Numbered from the stretch's first letter, positions 36,133-46,368 are shown. The stretch: DNA of 64,000 nt from Paenibacillus sp. FSL H8-0332 (GCF_037963835.1 NZ_CP150145.1:3534001-3598000), one strand, 5' to 3'. Notes: a model not told the origin generated them from the letters alone. Numbers and translations: made by a program.

Positions 36133-36156
36133 ATCGACATATTGTGTTATGTCGAT
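36133..36156. promoter_or_regulatory. Palindromic operator 1 before the MFS gene
   Basis: Perfect 9-bp arms, ATCGACATA and TATGTCGAT, with a 6-nt spacer. A near copy begins 41 bp downstream. Confidence 0.6.
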
Positions 36157-36173
36157 TTTTCAATGCACAATTT

Positions 36174-36197
36174 ATCGATATATCGTAATATGTCGAT
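36174..36197. promoter_or_regulatory. Palindromic operator 2 before the MFS gene
   Basis: ATCGATATA and TATGTCGAT with a 6-nt spacer and one mismatch between arms. The second arm is identical to that of operator 1. It lies about 147 bp before the MFS start. The sequence between it and the MFS gene holds only short open frames, one ending EIEDIFKGLYKYLVERGAIP, that I cannot assign. Confidence 0.55.
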
Positions 36198-36343
36198 CTT
36201 ATATGGGAGGTGAAATTGAAATGCCCGGGTTCATCAAGTCTACGATGCAATAGCAGAGGAAATGGGGAAGGGGCGTCCTCGCAAGAAATTGAAGACATAT
36301 TTAAAGGATTATACAAATATTTAGTGGAGAGAGGAGCTATACC

Positions 36344-37540
36344 ATGAAGTCTTACGCATGGAAAATTTATATGCTTACAGCCGCCAACTTCTTGGTCGGC
36401 ACGTCCGAATATATCATTGCAGGAATATTAGATAAGGTTGCAGCGGATCTAGGAGTTTCCGTGTCCGCGGCTGGTCAGCTCATTACTGTATTTTCACTTG
36501 CATTTGCCATTGGGACTCCTATCCTAATGGCCATGACATCCGGAGTCGACCGGCGAAAGATGCTTCTCTATTCTCTTGGCATATTCGTTGTCGGCAACGC
36601 TGTTGCTTTTCTTTTGCCAGGCTTCTCCTTCCTGATGGTTTCCCGTGTCATATTGGCGCTCGGCACCGGCATATTCTTCGTTACCGCGATGACAGTAGCA
36701 TCCAAGCTCGCGCCTTCTGAGAAGCAAGGAAGTGCTATTGCTACGATTGTGATGGGATTTTCAACTTCGTTAGTTGTCGGAGTTCCGTTAGGTAGAGTTG
36801 TCGCTTCCTTCTATGATTGGAAAGTGGTATTTGGCGGGATTGGCATCCTTGGACTATTCGCGATCCTAGCTGTATCCCTCTTGATTCCGAAATCGGAAGC
36901 TGAGGAGTCAATGCCGATTCGCCAACAGCTGTCCTTGCTGAAGGAGCCGAGAATTATCATGGCACTGATGATAACATTTTTCTTGCTCACCGGCTATTCC
37001 ATTGCTTACACATACATTACGCCTTTTCTCCTTGATATTACGGGTATGAGTGAGCAAGGAGTCAGCATTGGATTACTTGTCTTTGGTATCGCCAGCTTGT
37101 TTGGCTCCAAATTCGGAGGCTACAGTTCAGATAAATGGGGTGTTTACCCTACGTTGTTTGGAGGCATGCTGGTTCAAGCAACGGCTCTTATACTCATCTT
37201 TATCGCAGGCCAATCCGCTGTTTTTATGCTTCCGCTCCTTGTGTTTTGGTCCTTTTCGGCCTGGACCTCGGGACCGACCCAGCAATTTAATCTGGTCCAG
37301 CAGGCCCCAGAGGCTGCAGGTGTAATGCTCAGCCTGAACAGCTCTATGCTGCAGCTGGCTATGGCTGCAGGCGCTGGCATAGGTGGAATTGTCATAGAGC
37401 AGATCTCCCTCATATCTATTAGCTGGATCGGAGCGATAGGAGTGACAGTAGCCGCCGCAACAACTGTCGTTTCATTGAGATTGTCGCGTTCAGAAGCAAG
37501 ATGCAAGGCAGAAAGGAACGTTGTATACAATCGGACTTAA
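36344..37540 (+). CDS. MFS exporter (AraJ/YdhP-type, DHA1)
   Basis: A 398-residue major facilitator with about 12 hydrophobic segments. It has an N-terminal GTSEYIIAGILDKVAADLGV typical of the AraJ/YdhP group, the loop motif SGVDRRKMLLYS, and PLGRVVASFYDWKVVF. It probably exports a drug or sugar-like compound. Its promoter region holds two palindromes and an ArsR-type gene lies upstream, so it is probably derepressed by an inducer. Confidence 0.85.
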   Translation: MKSYAWKIYMLTAANFLVGTSEYIIAGILDKVAADLGVSVSAAGQLITVFSLAFAIGTPILMAMTSGVDRRKMLLYSLGIFVVGNAVAFLLPGFSFLMVSRVILALGTGIFFVTAMTVASKLAPSEKQGSAIATIVMGFSTSLVVGVPLGRVVASFYDWKVVFGGIGILGLFAILAVSLLIPKSEAEESMPIRQQLSLLKEPRIIMALMITFFLLTGYSIAYTYITPFLLDITGMSEQGVSIGLLVFGIASLFGSKFGGYSSDKWGVYPTLFGGMLVQATALILIFIAGQSAVFMLPLLVFWSFSAWTSGPTQQFNLVQQAPEAAGVMLSLNSSMLQLAMAAGAGIGGIVIEQISLISISWIGAIGVTVAAATTVVSLRLSRSEARCKAERNVVYNRT

Positions 37541-37994
37541 CATTTCCAGAACTCAAATATTGGAAACAGTTTCAGTCACTGAGTAACGGAAATCGAATAG
37601 GGGCGGTTTCTTATGAACAAAGCAATGCCGGAAGTCTAACTTTGCCGCAGTGACTGCTCTGATACACTATTCAAAATTGCTTTTAAATACCAAGAGGTTA
37701 AAGGAAAGCGCGCTGAAGGTATAAACTTCAAGATGTATTATGAGCATACAATTAACACCAAACTACCTGAACAAGCCCGAAGCGAGCGAGCCGGGTTTGT
37801 GGTAGCAATCCGAACGTTTTCTGAAACCGGAAGATATCCTGATCGGGATTAGAATCCAATCACGTAAGTTTAGCGCTAACGTCGGAACGCGGAAGCCTGG
37901 AAATCAATGTTTACGGTTGGGGGTAGGTTTTTTGAATGCAGTGTTATAGGATAAAATGGAATAAAGTGGTTCATATGAACAGGAGGTGGGCTAT
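37541..37994. other. Intergenic region without a recognised gene
   Basis: Only short open frames occur, none with a convincing start or family signature. Degenerate coding is possible around 37670-37850, but no product could be recognised. AGGAGG at 37981-37986 serves the next gene. Confidence 0.4.
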
Positions 37995-38345
37995 TTGAGT
38001 CCTGGGGTGAAGTGGTCAGCCTTTTTCTTATCCCTACTGGGTATTGGACTAAGTTTCCTGTTTCTGTTTTTTAACCCTTACAGTGAACAAGCGGTATCCA
38101 GCAGCACAAAAGTGATTGTGGTCCTCATGCTCACATTACCTTCAGCCTTCATGGCCATGTCAATCTGGCTTGGTCTTCGCTTGCTTATGGCCATTTCTTT
38201 GATCTGGCTGGCACCCTATTCCTTCTATATCTCCATTGCTTCCATTCCGAGCATTTGGAACGTATTTTTCCTGATCCTATTGGTCCAAATCGTAGCTACC
38301 CTTTCATTTTTTAGACGCAAAAAAAACGAAGGCCTTCCCAGCTAG
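37995..38345 (+). CDS. Small membrane protein of unknown function
   Basis: A 116-residue protein with about four hydrophobic segments and a basic C-terminus (RRKKNEG). A TTG at 37995 is placed 8 nt after AGGAGG; the GTG at 37986 overlaps that site. No family was recognised. Its last codons form one arm of a bidirectional terminator. Confidence 0.6.
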   Translation: MSPGVKWSAFFLSLLGIGLSFLFLFFNPYSEQAVSSSTKVIVVLMLTLPSAFMAMSIWLGLRLLMAISLIWLAPYSFYISIASIPSIWNVFFLILLVQIVATLSFFRRKKNEGLPS

Positions 38346-38363
38346 AGGAAGGCCTTCGTTTTT
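38322..38363. terminator. Bidirectional terminator between convergent genes
   Basis: Perfect 17-bp arms (AAAAACGAAGGCCTTCC and complement) with an 8-nt loop, with A-run and T-run at the ends so that it works in both directions. It includes the last codons of the plus-strand gene and overlaps the stop of the minus-strand gene. Confidence 0.8.
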
Positions 38364-39072
38364 AGTTGGCTTCGATACCGAGATGAAGCAGGTTGCTGGC
38401 TATTCCATCTGTCTCAAGGTCTACATAGTAATGATACATGCCGTTTGGCCGTGGCGTTATACTTATGTAATGCTCGGCATAGGTCGTTCCGGCGATGCCG
38501 CCTCCAAAATTATAATTTATGTGCTGGACAGAAGCACTTTGTCCAGAATCGGAGCCGCCGCCCCATGAATGGTTAGAATAGTACCAATACGTTCCTAACG
38601 ATGTAGGCTGGGCATCCCACCATGTCAAAGAACGTGAGTTGGCTGTATACGGATATCCCGTTGTACTGGTGTTCTCGGACCAGGACCATTGCAGTGTGGA
38701 CGAATTACATAAAATATTTACTGGATCGAGTGTTTTTGCGGTGACTGTAGCTGTGTAGTTGTATATTGCCTTTGTGGTAATGGGATCATTTTCGACTTCT
38801 ATAGTTGCTTCAAGCGGGGTGTAGTTTTGAACGCTATAAATTCCAGTTTGAAAGTCAACTTCGATATTGTAGGATTCTTGTTGTCCATTTGCAGGGCGGG
38901 ATTTTCCGACCCGCACATGGTATTTTCCGTTTTCCTCATAAGCTTGCAGACTATCAAGAACTACTTCACTGTTGGGTGCGGCTTCGAATGTTCTGTACAA
39001 TTGGCGATTGGGCGGTGATCCTTCGGCGGGCGGTAATACTTCAGCAGCATAACTCGGAATAGCTAAACTCAA
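38362..39072 (-). CDS. Secreted protein of unknown function, signal peptide truncated
   Basis: A 236-residue protein rich in Tyr, Ser, Thr and Trp. The start region LSLAIPSYAAEV is only the end of a signal peptide. An in-frame stop lies just upstream of the TTG and no ribosome site is visible. The gene has therefore probably lost its first codons by deletion and may not be expressed or exported. The body (for example WWDAQPTSLGTYWYYSNHSW and AEHYISITPRPNGMYHYYVD) looks like an extracellular beta-rich protein. No family was recognised. Confidence 0.5.
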   Translation of the reverse strand: MSLAIPSYAAEVLPPAEGSPPNRQLYRTFEAAPNSEVVLDSLQAYEENGKYHVRVGKSRPANGQQESYNIEVDFQTGIYSVQNYTPLEATIEVENDPITTKAIYNYTATVTAKTLDPVNILCNSSTLQWSWSENTSTTGYPYTANSRSLTWWDAQPTSLGTYWYYSNHSWGGGSDSGQSASVQHINYNFGGGIAGTTYAEHYISITPRPNGMYHYYVDLETDGIASNLLHLGIEAN

Positions 39073-39149
39073 TGCGATAGATCAGTCCGTGGGCGGAGTG
39101 AATCATCATAAGTAGCATCAATTCAAAAAGGAAAGTTGAGTTTATCGTT

Positions 39150-40328
39150 TTGAAAAAGAAGTTAATCAGTCTCATGGTAGCTGCCCTGGTTTTTGCAAAT
39201 GTTGGTGGGATGGTGGCTGCTAAAAATTATGATTCCTTGCCACAAGCGGTTTGGACTCAAACACCGAATGAAGATTACATAGCGATTCAGCCAGAGAGTT
39301 ATTATGTGCCAGGACAAGAAACGCTGTACTTACATGTTGGAGAAGAAAGATTCTCTGAGACAAAAGCTTGGTCACCCGATACACTTCGAGCTGTAGATCC
39401 CAAAACCGGAAAGGTGAAGTGGGTATTCTCGTTTGCAAAGGCAGGATACGGATGGCCAAGTACAGAAAATCCTTTTGTTTATGCACCAGACGGTACGGTA
39501 TACGCCTATTTCTCATTTCCAGGAGTTCTTTATTCTGTGAGTCCTGCAGGAAAGGAAAATTGGAGTAAGCGCGTAGGACAAGATCTAGGAGCCTTTGACG
39601 GCAAATTATATCGCATGAGTGACGGAAGCTTAATTATTGCAGGTCAGAAATCGAATACAATTGGTGCAGAAACGGTACAATTACTATCTTTCGATAAAAA
39701 TGGCAAGCAGAAAGCAAGTAAGGTGGTATCCGGAAAGTTAACTACTGTGTCGAAGAACCAAATCGCCATAGAGCTGTTAACAAAGCAGGGTAATGCTCAA
39801 AAAGTTGAAGTATACAACTCTTCCTTACAGCGCTCATTCCAATACACATTCCCAAAAGGAGCAGGAGTCAGCTTTTATACTGCTTTTGCACTCGATGATG
39901 GTACTTTTGTGTTTTCAGTATATCAAGCAAATACACAAAAACTTATAGCTTTATCTTCACAAGGTTCCGCTATCTGGGGAAGAACAATCGATCAACTTGG
40001 ATTTGCTTTCCAAGCTGGGGATCACTATGTGGTATTTAATCCCAAAACCAAAAAATTAAGTTTGTTCAACCAGAAGGGTTTAGTAAAGGTTAGGGTACTA
40101 TCGAATTTTAATATGCCTGAGGGAGACGGCCTGCCAACAGCAAAGAAAACGGTAGAAGGAAACCTCTATGTCGATTTGCTTACCTCCCAGTATATTTTAG
40201 ATGCAAAAACGTTGGCCTCTATTCACGAATTTAATGGAATACAAGGGTCTATATTGGACTTTCGTGAGAATAGTGTCTTAGTATACGACTGGAATGAGGA
40301 TAGGATCTCAAAGCATATATTGAAATAA
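39150..40328 (+). CDS. Secreted PQQ-like beta-propeller protein
   Basis: A 392-residue exported protein with a signal peptide (KKLISLMVAALVFANVGGMV AAK) and repeated propeller strands such as VDPKTGKVKWVFSF, APDGTVYAYFS and VSPAGKENWSKRV, as in BamB-like PQQ propellers. It starts at TTG with a weak AAAGGAAAG site somewhat far upstream. Such proteins are usually scaffolds; no binding partner is evident. A damaged copy of its 3' end occurs near 50352. Confidence 0.65.
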   Translation: MKKKLISLMVAALVFANVGGMVAAKNYDSLPQAVWTQTPNEDYIAIQPESYYVPGQETLYLHVGEERFSETKAWSPDTLRAVDPKTGKVKWVFSFAKAGYGWPSTENPFVYAPDGTVYAYFSFPGVLYSVSPAGKENWSKRVGQDLGAFDGKLYRMSDGSLIIAGQKSNTIGAETVQLLSFDKNGKQKASKVVSGKLTTVSKNQIAIELLTKQGNAQKVEVYNSSLQRSFQYTFPKGAGVSFYTAFALDDGTFVFSVYQANTQKLIALSSQGSAIWGRTIDQLGFAFQAGDHYVVFNPKTKKLSLFNQKGLVKVRVLSNFNMPEGDGLPTAKKTVEGNLYVDLLTSQYILDAKTLASIHEFNGIQGSILDFRENSVLVYDWNEDRISKHILK

Positions 40329-40354
40329 GGTTTTAATAAATTGGATATGATTTT

Positions 40355-40395
40355 AAAGCCGCTTTCAGAATATTAATCTGTTAGCGGCTTTTTTG
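40355..40395 (+). terminator. Terminator after the beta-propeller gene
   Basis: AAAGCCGCT and AGCGGCTTT flank a loop of about 19 nt and are followed by TTTT. The region 40396-40722 beyond it holds no full gene, only a nine-codon open frame (ATG 40616, MKALLYSLR) behind a strong GGAGGAGG, possibly a leader peptide or a truncated start. Confidence 0.7.
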
Positions 40396-40722
40396 GTGGA
40401 TTGAATAGCATTGTATATTTAACAAAGGCTTATACAATATAGACACTTGAAGACAGGTAACATTAGGCATGGAGAGAGCTTTGACTATGCTTAAACTGCC
40501 ACTTGAAGGTACTCAAACTATAAACATTCGATAACAACACTGTAGATTGATATTTGAATAAATTGTGAAATTCTGCATAGGGTGAAATAACAACAAATTT
40601 ACGGAGGAGGAAAATATGAAAGCGCTATTATATTCGCTACGATGAAGTAAGCTGTTGAAGCCTTGGTGTATACGATATGGGTAAGCCGTGGGCGCACGGA
40701 TCGAAAAAAAGGAGGATTTTCA

Positions 40723-43700
40723 ATGATGTCAAAACGATTTGGCAGAGTGCTCGCGTTCCTCTGTTGCTTGCTAATGGTGGCGTCACTAATGCCTACCAGC
40801 TTTGCCGCCGCCACTGACAACAACGAGTATACAGAAGCACTTAATGGCGACAGCAGTTCTACAGCTCTTACAAGCTTGCAGACAAATGAAACGCCGACCG
40901 CCATTTTTGGAACTCCCGAACTCGGGTCAGACGACCCACTGTGGGCCCTGACAATGGAGCATCTCATCAACAAAAGCACTGTGCCCGGCGACCCCAGGCC
41001 CCATTCCACAGGCACAGCCAGGATCCTTTGGGACCAAGATTACCTATATGCTCGCGTAGTCGTGGAGGATAGCAATCTATATCAGGGACCCGGCAATGAT
41101 TATCAGTACGACGGCCTGGAGTTTTATGCCGGCGCTGGAACCCAAGGTGCGAATCAATGGCGCATCAGCGCAACGGGCGTGTTTTCAGGGCAAAACGCTA
41201 CGGGCAGAGCTGCGTGGACTGAGATCACGGACACAGGATATATCGTGGAGATGAGAATACCTAAAAGAACCTTGAACTTGCAGGCAGGCTCGTTTACCTT
41301 TGAAGTTTATATCAATAACTCGTCGGAAAAGGGCGGTGACCGCTATGAAGTCGTTTCCTGTTTCGGAATTCCGGACGCGGCTTACAACAATGCTGCTTCT
41401 TATACAAACAGCCTGAATCTCATTGCCGCCAATGAAGCGGACGACAGATTCTCAATCACCGCCACGGCGGAATCGGGCGGCCGAATAACGCCGAACGCAG
41501 CCGGCAATGTTCTGAGAATAGCCAGCGGCTCAGACAAAACGTTTACGGTTACCTCCGATTACGGCAAAATTGTAAATACCGTAAAGGTAGACGGAGAGGA
41601 CGCAGTTCTATCCGATGATGGCACTTATACCTTCTCAAATGTTGTCGCTAACCGTACCCTTCAAGTGACATTCAAAAATGATTCGACCGCGGAGTTGCTC
41701 CCCTTTATTGTATGGAATGACAACTTCGCCCGTGGCGAGTACACGACGGCTGTCATCGTTGACTTAGGCGAAGGGAAGGCGGCGGAAGGCTCCAAGCTTA
41801 ATCCGGACTTGTTTACCGTCTCGGCCAGAAACACGACCCTGAACGGCGACTCGGTAACCTTTGAAGGGACGCGCAAGATCACTAGGGTATACGCCAATGA
41901 CGAACCGAAGGTACGCGGCTATCTGGGGACGGTAAGCCGTTCACCGGATTATCAGGAGGGACTGGAACGCGGCCGTTACATCGTAGTTGAGTTTGAGTTC
42001 TATTCAGAGAGCGGCGGCAATATAACACTGGATGGCAACATGAACTCAACAAAACAGGTTTACAGCGTCGTCCAAAACGGCGAGATCCCACTGACAGAAG
42101 GGGATCCGCTTAACTACGCGGTTTTTGAACAGGAAAAAGTTGTGAATCCGATCCTTGACCAATTTACAACACCTACGGGCAATTCGGTCAATCGCGCGCT
42201 CTACCTTCACAAGGATGGAAACGGTGAAGTAACGCGGGGCTTGCCGCTGTATGTCTATACCCACGGCAGGGGACGCGGCGGCACAAGCGCTGCGACTGAC
42301 CCAAAAGCGGCGATGAAATCCGCGAACGGCTCGGTCGCTCTGATGAAAAAAATAGAAAAAGATCCCGATAAATACGCCAGCCATATACTGAATATTTCCT
42401 ATAATGGCACGAGTACTCCCTCCACAGCCAATGTTAAGAAGGTTATAGACGACCTGGTTGCCAGCGGTGCAGTGGACCCTAACCGTATTTACGCGGCGGG
42501 CTTCTCATGGGGCGGTCAGTATACGAACAGCTTAGTTAACGCATATCCCGGCTTCTTCGCGTCCGCCGCACCTATGTCTCCGGTAAGCGGCTCACCGAAC
42601 GCGAACGCCAACTACGTTCACACCAACCTGGCCTATTGGATGTTTATCAATGAGTATAACGTTGGAGTATACCAGACTAACCTCGCTAACTTCATAAACA
42701 CCAATATGCCGAAAATGATCAACGCGAGAGCTTCGCGCTTTGAGAGCAATGAGGCTCTTATATGGCCTTACAATCAATTTGATCAGCCGAATCAGAAGCC
42801 GAATCCGAACCATTCACCTGCCCTGAGTGATTCGGTGGCGCACGAAGTTGAAACGGCTGTTCTTTACAACGACATAACGATGGGGACGTGGAGCATAGCG
42901 CCAACAGCGCAGTCCTCTAACTTGCCGGCTTGGAACAATGACTACACTGACGTCTTTGATTGGATGTTCGCGCAGACCGCAGCAAACAATCGGCCTGTTG
43001 CCGGATACGGTTCACCAGTATTGGGCACAAACGACAAACTGTGGGAACAAGCTGTGGAGTTTGACATCAACAACAGTAGCGCACCCGACCAGAAGATAGG
43101 CCCCAAGGCCACCGGCAAAGCCAAAGTATTTTGGGACGAAGACTTTCTGTATGCACGCGTTGTGGTTACAGACCCGAATGTCTGCGTCGGTCACACGCCT
43201 GGCACTGAGTACATGACCGACAGCGTGGAATTTTATGTCGGTGACGGAAGAAGTGGCTCAAACCAGTGGCGTATTGGCGCAAGCGGTATTTTCTCAGGTC
43301 AAGCCGCTGCGGGCCGCGACGGTTCGGTTAAACGAACTGACACCGGGTATATCGCAGAAGTGAAGATACCTAGAAGAACCATTGAATTCACGAGCAATTC
43401 CCCGATTACGTTTGATGTGTACATCAATAACTCAACTGGTGCAGGGAATGACCGTTATGAGGTTGTATCCGGTTTAGGCCAACCCGACGCGGGTTATGGC
43501 AGTTCTGACAGTTTCAAGAATAGCTTGCTGCTGCTTGGGAGCTCCACGGTAACCAGACACCCCGTTAACGCCACGGCAGGATTAAACGGCACCATCTCGC
43601 CATCCGGCTTGATTCGGGTAGCTGACGGCGGAAGCCAATCCTTTACATTCACTCCTATCAGCGGTTATGTCGTGGATACCGTAACTGTAAATGGTGCGTC

Positions 43701-46305
43701 TGTAGAGATTGCAAACAATACCTATACCTTGAATAACGTGAACACCGATGACAAGGTAATCCATGTTACATTCAAACCCGATCCGGCCGCAACGTTACTT
43801 AACTTTATCGTATACAACGATAACTTTGCCACCGGAGAATTTACCACAGCTGTTATCATTGATCTGGGTGCGGGAAATGAAGCTGTGGGTGCCGACCTTA
43901 GTTCAAATCTGTTTACAGTATCGGCGAGGAATACTCTGCTGAATGGTAACCTGGCATATCAAGGCACACGCACCGTCAATAGAGTATACGTCAATGACGA
44001 ACCTAGACCCAGAGGGTATAAGGGTGTGAACCAGAACTCCCCTAATTATCAAGCTGGACTTACTAAAGGCCGCTACATCGTTGTAGAATTGGAATTTTGG
44101 ACATTAACCGGCGGACAGTCCACTTTGGAAGCATCCAAATCCACCGTCCAGAATTACAACATTGTATCTAGTGGCGATATCAAGCTTGATGGCAAGGCTG
44201 CCATTGTTAAGTCGTCTTTCGCACAGTCAGGTACCGTTAATGAAATCATCGACAAATTTGAAGTTGGTCCCAAAATTGACAAAGCGGAAGCGATGCAGTA
44301 TGGACTCTATATTCATAAGGACGGCAACGGCGTTCCGGTAGAAGGGCTTCCCCTTTACATCTACGCTCACGGTTCTACCCGCGGCGGTACACAGGACGGG
44401 GATACCTTTGCGCCCATCAGGTCCGCCAACGGAGCCACCGCGCTTATGAAAAAAATGGAGAAGAACGCTAAATACGCTAGTCATATAATCGCTCTGCGGG
44501 CTCAAAACAACGTTCAGGCAACACCCGCTACCTTAAAGGCTTATATCGATGATCTGGTAAGTAAGGGACTTGTTGACCCCAACCGTATTTACATGGCAGG
44601 CTTCTCTATGGGATCCGCTTATACGAATACTTTCTTGACGACATATCCCGATTTGCTCGCTGCCGCGGCGCCTATGTCTTATCCACCATCAATCAACGCG
44701 AAACAAGCCGAAACTCTTAAAAACTTTGCATACTGGTCATTCGTTAACACAACTGATTCTTCAACAATAAAAACAGGGGCGGAAACTTATATAGCGAATA
44801 TAATGCCCCTATTGGAAAACGCTAGGCACACGTTCATCGACAGAAATGAAATATTCGTTTGGCCTTATGACCAATGGACAAAGGCGGAAGCACCTGTTAA
44901 TGGAACCAATTGGATTCCTTCCGGCCATGAGATGGAAGCTTCCGTTCTGTGGAACAATATTTCAGGCTACACGGATACTTTGTCCAATGTAGGTTCCAAC
45001 AAGGAGTGGAGCCTTAAACCTACGGCGCAGTCCTCTAAGTTGCCGACTTGGAACAATGACTACACTGATGTCTTTGATTGGATGTTCGCGCAGAGAAAAA
45101 TGAGCGTACCCGGTGCTCCGGGCAGCTTCAAGGCGACGGCGGGCGTCGGACAGGTCACATTGAGTTGGACTGCTCCGGCTGACGATGGCGGCAGCACGAT
45201 ATTGGGTTACAAGGTCTGGTATGGCAACGTGACGCCGGTCACTCTAGACGCGAAGGCGACCCAATATACCTTCAAGAGCCTGAAAAATGGCCAAAGCTAT
45301 ACCTTCAAGATCGTTGCGGTGAGCGCGAAGGGCGACAGTGCGGAGATGAGTGCAACGGCGACGCCGACAGCTTCCAATGTGCCCAATCCTTCGGGTGGCA
45401 ATACCAGCAATACGGGCAATACCAGCACCGGGATAGTCACTGGATCGTTGAAGCCGACCTACACAGTGATCACACCGAAGGATAAGCCCGCGGTCACGGA
45501 CAAGAACGGCAATACCACCCTGCCCGGCGGCGGCGAGATTGCGACCAAGGGCGGGACGAAGATTAAGGTACCCGAAGGCACGACTATAGACTCAAAAGGT
45601 AAGGTGACCCTTCCGGCGGGCAAGAGCGCCGAAGTGACACTACACGGCGGTGCGAGTGCCGGCTTAGACAAAGGCATGTCGCTGAACATCCATGAGGGTA
45701 CGGAATTTGTATTCGATGACGACACCCCGCTGGGCTTCCTCGTGGTGTCTGGCAATCCTTTCAGGGATGTCAACATGGACGACTGGTTCTACAGCTACGT
45801 AAACTCCGCCTACACATACGGTCTTTTCAACGGCACGACGTCCACGACGTTCTCACCGGGCACCTCAATGACGCGTGCGATGTACGTGCAGGTACTGGCC
45901 AATCTTGAGAACGTCAACCTCTCCGGCTACACGAATTCCCGTTTTAGCGACGTGACGGATGGGCAGTGGTACACGGCGGCAGTCGAGTGGGCGGCCGAAA
46001 GTGGCATCGTCAACGGTATAAACGCAGACCTGTTTGAACCCAATTCACCGATTACACGCGAGCAGATGCTGGTGATGCTGTACAATTACATGAAGTACAA
46101 GGGCTATGAGATACCTGAAAGTCAATCTAAGTCCTTCGCGGACGAGAGTCAGATCAGCTCATGGGCGTTGAAGGCCGTTCAGGCACAGCAGGGCATCGGA
46201 ATTGTATCAGGTAAGCCGGGCAACTTCTTTGCCCCTCAAGCCACCGCCACCCGCGCTGAAGTAGCTACTATCTTTATAAAGTTCATCGAATATCTCGCTA
46301 AGTAA
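40723..46305 (+). CDS. SLH-anchored surface protein with duplicated CBM9-esterase units
   Basis: An 1860-residue protein. The ATG at 40723 follows AAAGGAGG. Order: signal peptide (to about 29); CBM9-like domain (60-240); small repeat domain (243-320); alpha/beta-hydrolase esterase (325-755, nucleophile GFSWGG near 593); second CBM9-like (763-940); second repeat domain (943-1020); second esterase (1025-1455, GFSMGS near 1294); fibronectin type III (1461-1550); Gly/Thr/Ser-Asn linker; three SLH domains (1678-1860). The two CBM9-to-esterase units are a tandem duplication. SLH domains attach it to the cell-wall polymer. It probably removes acyl or feruloyl groups from plant polysaccharide at the cell surface; the substrate is inferred. 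Confidence 0.85.
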   Translation: MMSKRFGRVLAFLCCLLMVASLMPTSFAAATDNNEYTEALNGDSSSTALTSLQTNETPTAIFGTPELGSDDPLWALTMEHLINKSTVPGDPRPHSTGTARILWDQDYLYARVVVEDSNLYQGPGNDYQYDGLEFYAGAGTQGANQWRISATGVFSGQNATGRAAWTEITDTGYIVEMRIPKRTLNLQAGSFTFEVYINNSSEKGGDRYEVVSCFGIPDAAYNNAASYTNSLNLIAANEADDRFSITATAESGGRITPNAAGNVLRIASGSDKTFTVTSDYGKIVNTVKVDGEDAVLSDDGTYTFSNVVANRTLQVTFKNDSTAELLPFIVWNDNFARGEYTTAVIVDLGEGKAAEGSKLNPDLFTVSARNTTLNGDSVTFEGTRKITRVYANDEPKVRGYLGTVSRSPDYQEGLERGRYIVVEFEFYSESGGNITLDGNMNSTKQVYSVVQNGEIPLTEGDPLNYAVFEQEKVVNPILDQFTTPTGNSVNRALYLHKDGNGEVTRGLPLYVYTHGRGRGGTSAATDPKAAMKSANGSVALMKKIEKDPDKYASHILNISYNGTSTPSTANVKKVIDDLVASGAVDPNRIYAAGFSWGGQYTNSLVNAYPGFFASAAPMSPVSGSPNANANYVHTNLAYWMFINEYNVGVYQTNLANFINTNMPKMINARASRFESNEALIWPYNQFDQPNQKPNPNHSPALSDSVAHEVETAVLYNDITMGTWSIAPTAQSSNLPAWNNDYTDVFDWMFAQTAANNRPVAGYGSPVLGTNDKLWEQAVEFDINNSSAPDQKIGPKATGKAKVFWDEDFLYARVVVTDPNVCVGHTPGTEYMTDSVEFYVGDGRSGSNQWRIGASGIFSGQAAAGRDGSVKRTDTGYIAEVKIPRRTIEFTSNSPITFDVYINNSTGAGNDRYEVVSGLGQPDAGYGSSDSFKNSLLLLGSSTVTRHPVNATAGLNGTISPSGLIRVADGGSQSFTFTPISGYVVDTVTVNGASVEIANNTYTLNNVNTDDKVIHVTFKPDPAATLLNFIVYNDNFATGEFTTAVIIDLGAGNEAVGADLSSNLFTVSARNTLLNGNLAYQGTRTVNRVYVNDEPRPRGYKGVNQNSPNYQAGLTKGRYIVVELEFWTLTGGQSTLEASKSTVQNYNIVSSGDIKLDGKAAIVKSSFAQSGTVNEIIDKFEVGPKIDKAEAMQYGLYIHKDGNGVPVEGLPLYIYAHGSTRGGTQDGDTFAPIRSANGATALMKKMEKNAKYASHIIALRAQNNVQATPATLKAYIDDLVSKGLVDPNRIYMAGFSMGSAYTNTFLTTYPDLLAAAAPMSYPPSINAKQAETLKNFAYWSFVNTTDSSTIKTGAETYIANIMPLLENARHTFIDRNEIFVWPYDQWTKAEAPVNGTNWIPSGHEMEASVLWNNISGYTDTLSNVGSNKEWSLKPTAQSSKLPTWNNDYTDVFDWMFAQRKMSVPGAPGSFKATAGVGQVTLSWTAPADDGGSTILGYKVWYGNVTPVTLDAKATQYTFKSLKNGQSYTFKIVAVSAKGDSAEMSATATPTASNVPNPSGGNTSNTGNTSTGIVTGSLKPTYTVITPKDKPAVTDKNGNTTLPGGGEIATKGGTKIKVPEGTTIDSKGKVTLPAGKSAEVTLHGGASAGLDKGMSLNIHEGTEFVFDDDTPLGFLVVSGNPFRDVNMDDWFYSYVNSAYTYGLFNGTTSTTFSPGTSMTRAMYVQVLANLENVNLSGYTNSRFSDVTDGQWYTAAVEWAAESGIVNGINADLFEPNSPITREQMLVMLYNYMKYKGYEIPESQSKSFADESQISSWALKAVQAQQGIGIVSGKPGNFFAPQATATRAEVATIFIKFIEYLAK

Positions 46306-46325
46306 AAGCGTAAACAGAAACATGC

Positions 46326-46368
46326 AGACCCTTTCGGCTGAGCAAGATCCAGCCGGAAGGGTCTCTTT
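46326..46368 (+). terminator. Terminator after the SLH-anchored esterase
   Basis: AGACCCTTTCGGCTG and CAGCCGGAAGGGTCT (one mismatch) with a 9-nt loop, followed by CTTTTC. Confidence 0.75.

Noticed and set aside
37541..37985. Possible coding remnant
   Set aside because: Some codon-like stretches occur but none gives a recognisable motif, so no product was assigned.
40663..40722. Longer start for the SLH-anchored esterase
   Set aside because: The added residues are basic and disrupt the signal peptide; AAAGGAGG sits correctly for ATG 40723.
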